DNA of 5,297 nt from positions 1 to 5,297 of the forward strand of contig JAIRLF010000332.1 in the NCBI GenBank assembly GCA_031259655.1. Direction: 5' to 3'. The notes beneath the pieces are model-generated. The model was not told the origin of the DNA. It did not search any database and saw only the letters and a list, made by a program, of their open reading frames with translations. The DNA comes from Prevotellaceae bacterium (lineage in GTDB: Bacteria > Bacteroidota > Bacteroidia > Bacteroidales > UBA932). Made by a program: the position numbers and the translations under genes. Shown here in pieces: positions 1-5,176 of the stretch; within the stretch, counting starts at the first letter, position 1; every line of letters starts with the position of its first letter.

Positions 1-119
1 CGGAATTGAAAGCAAAAAAAGAAGAAGGTTACTCATTTAAAGAACCGTTGAATTCATTAATAAATAAATCTAAGGAAGATGACAATCCGATTTTGTTTTT
101 GTTCAAACTGTCTAAGTAA
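1..119 (+). CDS. C-terminal end of a gene entering from the left, possibly a 6-bladed beta-propeller protein
   Basis: An open frame with codons starting at position 3 runs from the window edge to TAA at 117-119, giving 38 residues that end EDDNPILFLFKLSK. The other two plus-strand frames close quickly (TGA at 7-9, TAA at 38-40). The ending is acidic, then Asp-Asn-Pro, then a hydrophobic strand, then a basic tail. As I remember the family, this resembles the last strand of the Bacteroidetes 6-bladed beta-propeller (TolB-like/DUF5128) lipoproteins, which often end in something like DDNPVLxxxKxK. Only the tail is visible, so the fold, lipobox and start cannot be checked, and the family name is tentative. 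That it is the end of a real gene is fairly likely. The stop codon lies inside the first copy of a 19-bp direct repeat. No clear intrinsic terminator follows within the next 50 bases. Confidence 0.55.
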   Translation, partial: ELKAKKEEGYSFKEPLNSLINKSKEDDNPILFLFKLSK

Positions 120-130
120 GTAAAAGAATG
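112..130. repeat. Direct repeat copy 1 (19 bp)
   Basis: CTAAGTAAGTAAAAGAATG occurs here and again, base for base, at 543-561. This copy includes the last codons and TAA stop of the upstream gene. Matching stops exactly at both ends (T111 against A542, T131 against A562). Confidence 0.85.
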
Positions 131-174
131 TAAAAAGAAAGTGAAAAGAGGCTGTATCAAAAGACCGAAATCGT

Positions 175-272
175 CGTCATTGCGAGGGCGCAGCCCGAAG
201 CAATCCATTGATTTACTGATATTATAGATTGTGTTATACTGCTCACAATGCGAACATATCCCCGCCATGACG
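175..272. repeat. Degenerate inverted-repeat (REP/MITE-like) element, 98 bp
   Basis: The left end CGTCATTGCGAGG (175-187) matches the reverse complement of the right end (260-272, read as CGTCATGGCGGGG) at 11 of 13 bases. The left arm continues GCGCAGCCCGAAGCAATCC, the wording of a very common bacterial interspersed element (CGTCATTGCGAG...GAAGCAATCC). The inner part of the right arm, read inverted, still shows traces of the same motif (GCATTG, ACACAATC) but has diverged. It carries no coding capacity and is probably an old non-autonomous copy. Its copy number in this genome is unknown. Confidence 0.6.
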
Positions 273-274
273 AA

Positions 275-310
275 AAGACGGATAGGGGTAAGAAGACGGA
301 TAAGGGCAAG
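275..310. repeat. Tandem duplication, two 18-bp units
   Basis: AAGACGGATAGGGGTAAG (275-292) is followed at once by AAGACGGATAAGGGCAAG (293-310), identical at 16 of 18 bases. The second unit overlaps the left arm of the palindrome at 301-326. It directly follows the right end of the 98-bp inverted-repeat element. Confidence 0.7.
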
Positions 311-326
311 GCATGCCTTGCCCTTA
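301..326. repeat. Perfect 26-bp palindrome
   Basis: The 13 bases 301-313 (TAAGGGCAAGGCA) are the exact reverse complement of 314-326; the centre is GCATGC. There is no spacer, so as RNA it would fold with a small terminal loop formed by opening the centre. Symmetry breaks at A300/C327. GGGCAAGGC-type palindromes are typical of interspersed intergenic repeats. A protein-binding site is possible, but no gene start lies near it. Confidence 0.75.
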
Positions 327-340
327 CTTTGCCCCTCAGA

Positions 341-440
341 GGGTAGGCGTTGTCCCCGAGCTGCGCTATGCTTGCTCGGGGTTATTGACTACGTCGAACT
401 AAAGTTTCATATTCGACGCCTTCGGCGTCATCTGCTACCC
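341..440. repeat. 100-nt foldable repeat unit with two internal hairpins
   Basis: The ends GGGTAG (341-346) and CTACCC (435-440) are complementary. Inside are an 8-bp stem CCCCGAGC (354-361)/GCTCGGGG (374-381) with a 12-nt loop, and a 6-bp stem GACGCC (415-420)/GGCGTC (424-429) with a 3-nt loop. Together they permit a three-way-junction fold. The CCCCGAGCTGCGCTATGCTT-type sequence reminds me of GC-rich dispersed repeats in Bacteroidetes genomes, but no copy count is possible here. It is probably an interspersed element and not a gene. Confidence 0.5.
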
Positions 441-471
441 AATAATGAGACAATCAAATTGCGCCATATTC

Positions 472-504
472 AAACAAAACAAGTTTTTGAAACTTGTTTT
501 GTTT
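472..504. repeat. Perfect 15-bp stem hairpin, A/T-rich
   Basis: AAACAAAACAAGTTT (472-486) and its exact reverse complement (490-504) flank a 3-nt loop TTG. Only three of the 15 pairs are G-C. It is not followed by a run of T on either strand beyond the stem itself, so a classical terminator is doubtful, although it lies between convergent genes where a bidirectional one would fit. Confidence 0.65.
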
Positions 505-542
505 CAATAATTTTCAGTTTATATAACAGTTTTCGGCAGACA

Positions 543-561
543 CTAAGTAAGTAAAAGAATG
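543..561. repeat. Direct repeat copy 2 (19 bp)
   Basis: This is an exact copy of 112-130, about 431 bp downstream. The upstream bases do not continue the end of the beta-propeller-like gene: in the matching frame there is a stop at 524-526 and only a few codons follow. The duplication therefore covers just this short segment and not a gene end. Confidence 0.85.
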
Positions 562-657
562 AATAATATTTACTCCACAAAATATTTTTCGCAAAATCTT
601 TAATTAAATTTCCTTTACACACCTTGTACTCAGCGTGTTGTTGGCGACTATAATTGA

Positions 658-1464
658 TTACTTGTTCAACAGATTTATCATCAAAGGAAAAGCCGGCGTC
701 AACATATTGTGACCATATCCGTCAAATTCGTACAATTCTGTTTGTTTGTTTCCGGTTAATTTCAGCATACGCCACAAATAAGCGTTTTCTTCGTATCGTC
801 CAAGCATTTCCAGTTCGCGGTCGCCGGTCATCAGGTAAATTGGAGGCGTGTCGGGACGCACATGGAATACCGGCGCATATTCGTCGACAACAGGTTGTTT
901 GTCTGAGATATTTCTTTCTCTGCGAATTGTGAAATGAGTGATAGTTTGCGCGCTCAACAAAAACAGACCGGTTATTCTATTTGCGTCTATGCCATGAGTT
1001 TGCAGCCAGCGTTTGTCCAATCCGACCATTCCGGACAAATAAGCTCCGGCCGAATGACCGGAGAGCGCTATTGCGTCGGGATTGCCGCCGTATTCGGCGA
1101 TATGTTTAAAGACCCATGCCGTAGCTGCCGCCGCATCTTCGATATAAGCAGGGCACGAAGCCCGCGGCGACAGCCGGTAATTCACTGCGACAACACAAAA
1201 GCCCTGTTCTTTTAATTCTTTCGGGATATGTTTTTCGCCGCCGGTCAAGCTGCCGCCATGAAACCAAACCACAGTGAGAAAATTGCTTACGTTCTCGGGA
1301 TAATAAATATCCAAAACACATCGTTGAGCTATGTAAGCGTCTTTTGCACGCATTGAGTCTGCATAATAAGCTATGTCGGACACAGTTGAATACACTGTCG
1401 CCTGTCCCCGAAGCGCCGGTGAAGACAATAGAACGATAATCAACAATATGGACAAACGTTTCAT
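658..1464 (-). CDS. Exported alpha/beta hydrolase (carboxylesterase / BD-FAE-like)
   Basis: The 268-residue product begins with a signal peptide: MKR, a hydrophobic run from residue 4 to about 13, then SSPALRG, with likely cleavage before Gln21. The rest shows the alpha/beta hydrolase landmarks in order: HGG oxyanion-hole motif (69-71, in WFHGGSLTGG), NYR (95-97), YIEDAAAATAWVF (107-119), nucleophile elbow GHSAG with Ser138, acid Asp215 in TGDRE, and His252 in GYGHN. All three catalytic residues are present, so it should be active. The layout fits the BD-FAE/hormone-sensitive-lipase-like esterases and kynurenine-formamidase relatives, which hydrolyse acyl esters, including acetyl or feruloyl groups on sugars; the actual substrate cannot be read from the sequence. 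The ATG is 27 bp after the stop of the DUF2723 gene on the same strand, so the two are probably co-transcribed. A weak AAGG sits only 4 bases before the start. Length and domain are complete; the acyl-on-glycan role is inference. Confidence 0.88.
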   Translation of the reverse strand: MKRLSILLIIVLLSSPALRGQATVYSTVSDIAYYADSMRAKDAYIAQRCVLDIYYPENVSNFLTVVWFHGGSLTGGEKHIPKELKEQGFCVVAVNYRLSPRASCPAYIEDAAAATAWVFKHIAEYGGNPDAIALSGHSAGAYLSGMVGLDKRWLQTHGIDANRITGLFLLSAQTITHFTIRRERNISDKQPVVDEYAPVFHVRPDTPPIYLMTGDRELEMLGRYEENAYLWRMLKLTGNKQTELYEFDGYGHNMLTPAFPLMINLLNK

Positions 1465-1491
1465 ACAGCCTTGTTAAGTCATGTCGTACCG

Positions 1492-4482
1492 TTATACGCT
1501 TTTTTCCGTTTGTTCCGTTTTGGACGGGGCATTGTCTATCAATTTCATCAAATCCTGTTGATTATACTTTTTGAGAATATTCGATAAATTGCTTAGACCA
1601 AGACGTGCGTAATGTACATGTCGTTCGACGATGATGTTGTTCTTGAATTTTTGAGATAATCGAGTATAATATGCTATCTCTCTTTTATATTCATCGATAA
1701 GCCGTTGCGAAAGCGAGGTTCCGTATTCGGTTAAACCGGAATAGAAATAATTTTCGACTAAAGGATTAGCGCTGAACATGTACATCGAATAAGGAGCGCT
1801 TGACACGATTTTCTCCAATTCGGGAATGGCTTCGTGATATCTTTCCATCAACCGTTTCAGACGGTCTTTATCTTCGATTGTTCGAAGATAGTCGGCGAGC
1901 GCAAAGAACGAATTTCTGTAATGCGGAATCATCTGTTGACGGGATGTTTCGTCAATAAAAACGGAACCGGTCGAATCGTTCAAGCCTCTGAAACGATATT
2001 GATTCACTAACAAATCGAACGATTTGTCGACGTCAACCGGATGACGTTGCGTATTTTCGGGCAATAATCGTTTAACGAGACCTTCGTCGCGCAGATTGTT
2101 TTTTACTCCCATGAAAAAATCCTCGTCATGACCGCCATAATACACAGGACGGTCGTTGATATTGTTTGCTGCAAAATCAAGAGCGCCGAGTTTGGCGCGC
2201 GAAATCCAGTTGCCCGGAATCCGGAAATGGATATTCGGCGTCATTGCAGATGTATCTTTGATTAAGCCCGCTTCGAGAAACTTTGCCGTATTTACCGGTA
2301 AAACAAGCTCTTTGGTGGGAAATGTAAGTATGTCGCGTCCCTGATATTTTCGAACGGTTTTGCCTCCGTAAAAGAGTTGCAATGCCTGCTTGATGTTGAG
2401 CGATGGACGCAGTTCTACGATTTGAGCGCCGGATTTCGAGTCGCCCGATATCTGTTCTACCGTTGCAGTTGTAACTAAGGGAGGCGCTTCGTATGTACGG
2501 CTCATCATCTGGGCATAATACCAGTCGGATTCCAAATACATGAAATTGATGATTTTAATATCTCTGCGAACGCCTTCTACTTCCTGATTATACCAGGTCG
2601 TGAATGTGTCGATATCGCCAAAAGTGTATAATATAGCATTTTTATCACACGAAATTAGATAGTTATATCCAAAATCCGTAGCTATATATCGTCCCGAACG
2701 GTCGTGGTCGTCCCAGTTCTGCTGCGCCATGATGACGGGAACGGGCAGGCTTATAAGCAAAGCTACGGGAGCTGCAATTTTCTCTTTCGTCACTTTAGCT
2801 AACAATTTGAATATATAGGCAATGCCCAGACCTATCCATATTGTAAAAGCGTAGAACGAGCCTGCATAAGCATAATCTCTTTCCCGAGGCTCGTCGGGCG
2901 TCTGATTCAGATACATTATAATCGCTATACCGGTGAAAAAGAACAGCAAAGTAACAATTGCGAAACCTTTTTTGTCTTTTTTCAATTGGTAAACCAAACC
3001 CAGAAGCCCTAACAGCAGAGGAAGGAAGTAATATTTGTTATTAGCTTTGTTCTCAGTCAGATATTTAGGCATATCGTCCATTGTACCCAGACGCGCTTCG
3101 TCGAGAAATTTTATTCCCGAGAGCCAGTTTCCATTTGTCGGGTCGGATTTCGAGCCTTGCATATCGTTCTGTCGTCCAACGAAATTCCACATAAAATATC
3201 GGTAATACATGAACCCTACCTGATAATCGAGAAAGAAGCGGAGATTATCGACAAACGTAGGCTTTGTTCCGCTTGTATATGATTTATATACTTGTATGTG
3301 ACTGTCTTTTCTGTTACTCCACATGCGTGGAAAGAAAGTTGTCTTATTATATTTAATTTCGGATGTTTTGTCTTTCACATATTTGTCGCCGACACGTACA
3401 TAAGTGTTTTTTTCGGTAACGGAATACTGATCGGCGTCGGTATAATAAGGTCCTGTTATCAAAGGCGCTGAGCCGTATTGTTCGCGATTGATGTATTTTA
3501 TTAAAGAAAAAATATTGTCGGGTCGGTTTTGATTCATTGGCGTATCTGCCGACGAACGGATAACTATCATCGCATAACTGCCCATGCCAAGCAAACAAAA
3601 CGACAGTCCGAGGGCTATGGCGTTCAGTACGACTTTCCTTTGTCGATGTGTATAATATACTGTGTATGCAAGTGTTGCCGTCAATGCTACGACGAAAAAC
3701 AGTAATCCTGAATTTATCGGAAGTCCAAAACTGTTTACAAAAAGCAGTTCGAACCAAGAGGCGATTACCGGAGTTTGAGGTATGACGCCCCAAACTAATA
3801 CTCCAAGTAATATGATGGAAACGATGCTTGTACGTATTATTCCTTTCGGCGTAACTGTGTATTTTTTGAAATAATATACGAAAACAATTGCCGGAACAAC
3901 TAAGAGATTAAGCAAATGGACGCCGATTGACAGTCCTGTGATATAAGCGATAAGTATCAACCAGCGATTGGCATAATCGGAATCGGCCTGCTCTTCCCAT
4001 TTCAGTATCGCCCAAAAAACTATCGCCGTTATAAACGAGGATGCGGCATAAACTTCTCCTTCGACTGCCGAAAACCAGAATGTGTCCGAAAACGTGTACA
4101 CTAATGCGCCGATTATTCCGCAACTTATTATCATGGTGATTTCGGCTACCGAAAATTCCGATGCGCTTTTGTTTACAAAACGACGAGCAAGATGCGTGAT
4201 GCTCCAAAATAAAAACAGAATTGTGAATGCGCTACACAATGCCGAAAAAATATTCGCCATCAGCGCTACGTTCGGCGATGCGGCAAACATCGTGAACAAA
4301 TGCCCCAACATGGCAAACAGTGGCGCTCCGGGGGGATGACCGACCTCAAGTTTGTTTGCCGACAATATAAATTCGCTGCAATCCCATAAACTCGCTGTCG
4401 GTTCGACAGTCAATATGTAGGTAAATGCGGCTATTGCAAATACCGCCCATCCTGTAATGTTGTTTAATCTTTTATAATTCAT
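1492..4482 (-). CDS. DUF2723 family membrane glycosyltransferase (protein O-mannosyltransferase-like)
   Basis: The 996-residue product matches the long Bacteroidetes form of DUF2723, related to eukaryotic TMEM260 and called protein O-mannosyl-transferase family in annotations. The N-terminal part is a GT-C-like membrane domain with about ten hydrophobic segments in residues 10-310 and four more in 483-586. Recognisable motifs are EPTASLWDCSEF (27-38) in the first external loop, with acidic Asp34 and Glu37 as candidate catalytic residues; GHPPGAPLF (48-56); VEGEVYA (140-146); HLLNLLVVPA (189-198); TPDEPRERDYAYAGSF (528-543); and NWDDHDRSGRY (589-599). From about 590 the protein is soluble and probably periplasmic, with YTFGDIDTFTTWYNQEVEGV at 619-638. 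The expected role is sugar transfer from a lipid-linked donor to exported protein or glycan; donor and acceptor are unknown. It starts at an ATG without Shine-Dalgarno sequence, usual in this phylum, and a -7 box lies upstream. It is the first gene of the operon with the hydrolase. Confidence 0.9.
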   Translation of the reverse strand: MNYKRLNNITGWAVFAIAAFTYILTVEPTASLWDCSEFILSANKLEVGHPPGAPLFAMLGHLFTMFAASPNVALMANIFSALCSAFTILFLFWSITHLARRFVNKSASEFSVAEITMIISCGIIGALVYTFSDTFWFSAVEGEVYAASSFITAIVFWAILKWEEQADSDYANRWLILIAYITGLSIGVHLLNLLVVPAIVFVYYFKKYTVTPKGIIRTSIVSIILLGVLVWGVIPQTPVIASWFELLFVNSFGLPINSGLLFFVVALTATLAYTVYYTHRQRKVVLNAIALGLSFCLLGMGSYAMIVIRSSADTPMNQNRPDNIFSLIKYINREQYGSAPLITGPYYTDADQYSVTEKNTYVRVGDKYVKDKTSEIKYNKTTFFPRMWSNRKDSHIQVYKSYTSGTKPTFVDNLRFFLDYQVGFMYYRYFMWNFVGRQNDMQGSKSDPTNGNWLSGIKFLDEARLGTMDDMPKYLTENKANNKYYFLPLLLGLLGLVYQLKKDKKGFAIVTLLFFFTGIAIIMYLNQTPDEPRERDYAYAGSFYAFTIWIGLGIAYIFKLLAKVTKEKIAAPVALLISLPVPVIMAQQNWDDHDRSGRYIATDFGYNYLISCDKNAILYTFGDIDTFTTWYNQEVEGVRRDIKIINFMYLESDWYYAQMMSRTYEAPPLVTTATVEQISGDSKSGAQIVELRPSLNIKQALQLFYGGKTVRKYQGRDILTFPTKELVLPVNTAKFLEAGLIKDTSAMTPNIHFRIPGNWISRAKLGALDFAANNINDRPVYYGGHDEDFFMGVKNNLRDEGLVKRLLPENTQRHPVDVDKSFDLLVNQYRFRGLNDSTGSVFIDETSRQQMIPHYRNSFFALADYLRTIEDKDRLKRLMERYHEAIPELEKIVSSAPYSMYMFSANPLVENYFYSGLTEYGTSLSQRLIDEYKREIAYYTRLSQKFKNNIIVERHVHYARLGLSNLSNILKKYNQQDLMKLIDNAPSKTEQTEKSV

Positions 4483-4524
4483 TTTAATAATTCGATAATG
4501 AATAAATCCTTATTTTTTACGCGG

Positions 4525-4532
4525 CAAAGGTA
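4525..4532 (-). promoter_or_regulatory. Bacteroidetes -7 promoter box for the DUF2723-hydrolase operon
   Basis: Read on the minus strand this is TACCTTTG, a perfect match to the TAnnTTTG box used by the Bacteroidetes primary sigma factor, and it is followed by CCGCG. It lies 42 bp before the ATG, giving a leader of roughly 35 nt. No convincing TTTG -33 element is seen about 20 bp further upstream, so strength is uncertain. Confidence 0.6.
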
Positions 4533-4691
4533 ATACTTATTTGCATATTATCGCTTGTTTTCCGATTTTCGGCTAAATCTTTTTTTGAGACATGGATTGT
4601 TCCGGATGTGTTTTGTTCGTTTAAAAGGAGTTGATTTTTACGAATGTTTTTGGCTTAAATAGTGTCTGCCCGTCGCGGACTGTTTAAAACC

Positions 4692-4724
4692 ATTCTGTTC
4701 AATTCTAAAATTCTGTAAATTCTG
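4692..4724. repeat. Four ATTCT repeats spaced 8-10 bp
   Basis: ATTCT occurs at 4692, 4702, 4710 and 4719, three of them as ATTCTG, in an A/T-rich patch. The spacing is close to one helical turn or less. The wording (AATTCTGTAAATTCTGAT) resembles short dispersed repeats I associate with intergenic regions in Bacteroidetes and related phyla. Function is unknown. Confidence 0.45.
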
Positions 4725-4802
4725 ATAGAAAAAGAAAATTGTGTCGTACGGCGTCGGAAGAGGGTAGGGGAGCGTCCGGGTATATAGCGGTTCGTTAGTG
4801 GT

Positions 4803-4822
4803 CGTTTCCTATCGTAGAAACG
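4803..4822. repeat. Small hairpin before the lipoprotein remnant
   Basis: CGTTTC (4803-4808) pairs with GAAACG (4817-4822). With C4808 bulged, CTA (4809-4811) also pairs with TAG (4815-4817) around a TCG loop, giving an 8-bp stem. It lies 10 bp ahead of the ATG of the broken lipoprotein frame and could be a leader structure or part of a dispersed repeat. Confidence 0.45.
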
Positions 4823-4832
4823 TTAAAAATAA

Positions 4833-5015
4833 ATGGGATGAATCGCTATTGTAGTTCTGCAATTAAACAGTTGCGTCAACACCGAAGGACGTCTCGGCAG
4901 GGTACAGCCTATCGGCAATAATCTTCTCAAAAACATTAACCCCGACAGTTGGGAAGTCTATGGAACAAGAGCGTTTTTACTCGCAGGAAGCGAAATTGTT
5001 AAATTAAAGAAATAG
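4833..5015 (+). pseudogene. Remnant of a small lipoprotein gene, broken at codon 3
   Basis: From ATC at 4842 to TAG at 5013-5015 one frame gives 57 residues of protein-like sequence. It begins IAIVVLQLNSC, a hydrophobic stretch ending in LNSC, which resembles a lipobox with Cys at 4872-4874. It ends NPDSWEVYGTRAFLLAGSE then IVKLKK. In the same frame an ATG lies at 4833, but a TGA follows at 4839-4841, so translation would stop after two residues. Alternatively, a second ATG at 4838 reads M-N-R and would join the lipoprotein frame if one base in CGCTATT were lost, which would suggest a 1-nt insertion. Either way no intact start exists in this frame (no ATG, GTG or TTG after the TGA). I do not recognise the family. 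A sequencing error would restore a short intact lipoprotein of about 60 residues. Confidence 0.42.
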
Positions 5016-5145
5016 ACAGTATTATGAAATTAATTAATCGGTTTATGTTTGTCTATATGCGAGGTATCGGCACGAGAAAAAATAGATTTGTTGACAGGCG
5101 TCTATTCAAAGGTTGCAGTTTTTTAGGTAATGATTAAAAAAATCG

Positions 5146-5153
5146 TAACTTTG
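5146..5153 (+). promoter_or_regulatory. Bacteroidetes -7 promoter box for the right-hand gene
   Basis: TAACTTTG is a perfect TAnnTTTG box, 23 bp before the first ATG at 5177, giving a leader of only about 15-20 nt. The -33 region about 20 bp upstream reads TTTTTTAGG (5118-5126), a poor match to TTTG. Confidence 0.65.
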
Positions 5154-5176
5154 CGCGCATTAAACATTAAAAAAAT

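Larger units (their letters stand above)
120..657. other. Gene-free, repeat-rich region between convergent genes
   Basis: This 538-bp stretch separates the gene ending at 119 (+) from the operon ending at 658 (-), so both transcription units run into it. No frame shows protein-like composition; the longest ones (29-268 on minus, 231-554 on plus) read through palindromes and repeats. It holds, left to right, a degenerate inverted-repeat element, a tandem duplication joined to a perfect palindrome, a two-hairpin unit and a long A/T-rich hairpin, all bracketed by the 19-bp direct repeats. The last part, 562-657, is A/T-rich with no structure that I can recognise. No classical GC-rich stem with a U tract serves as terminator for either side, but several of the hairpins could slow or stop RNA polymerase. 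Confidence 0.75.
4533..4832. other. Intergenic stretch upstream of the DUF2723 operon
   Basis: No frame here looks like protein. It contains a short palindromic CCGATTTTCGG (4562-4572), an imperfect stem GTCTGC/GCGGAC at 4664-4680 with one G-T pair, the ATTCT-repeat patch at 4692-4724 and a hairpin at 4803-4822. Together with 4833-5176 it separates divergent genes. I see no further promoter box on the plus strand within it. Confidence 0.55.

Noticed and set aside
29..268. 79-codon open frame on the minus strand
   Set aside because: It overlaps the end of the plus-strand gene at 1-119 antisense and continues into repeat DNA; no start signal or recognisable sequence.
175..504. CRISPR array
   Set aside because: The repeats differ from each other, are palindromic and lack regular spacers, and no cas gene is near.
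231..554. 107-codon open frame on the plus strand
   Set aside because: It runs through the inverted-repeat element, the tandem repeat, the palindrome and both hairpin units; the product is rich in Arg/Cys/Leu and has no domain-like pattern, so it is a by-product of the repeats.
112..561. Complete insertion sequence between the direct repeats
   Set aside because: No transposase frame exists in the 412 bp and no matching terminal inverted repeats lie just inside the direct repeats, so at most it is a non-autonomous or composite element.
654..1321. Several open frames overlapping the hydrolase gene on both strands
   Set aside because: The minus-strand frame at 658-1464 has a signal peptide and complete catalytic triad; the overlapping frames have none and are shadows of it.
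2156..4339. Open frames inside the DUF2723 gene (2156-2344, 3353-3793, 3908-4207, 4082-4339)
   Set aside because: All lie within a continuous 996-codon gene with family motifs along its length; their products are low-information out-of-frame translations.
4839..4841. TGA read as an amino acid (recoded genetic code or selenocysteine)
   Set aside because: The two long genes use TGG for Trp and have no internal TGA, and no SECIS-like structure follows; a broken gene is simpler.
4838..4921. 27-codon frame starting MNRYCSSAIK
   Set aside because: Arg/Gln-rich out-of-frame reading of the lipoprotein remnant; considered only as evidence for a possible 1-nt frameshift.
5024..5137. 37-codon frame (MKLINRFMFVYMRG...) on plus, 8 bp after the lipoprotein remnant
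   Set aside because: Short, basic, no Shine-Dalgarno sequence or promoter of its own and no family resemblance; could be a remnant but not supportable as a gene.
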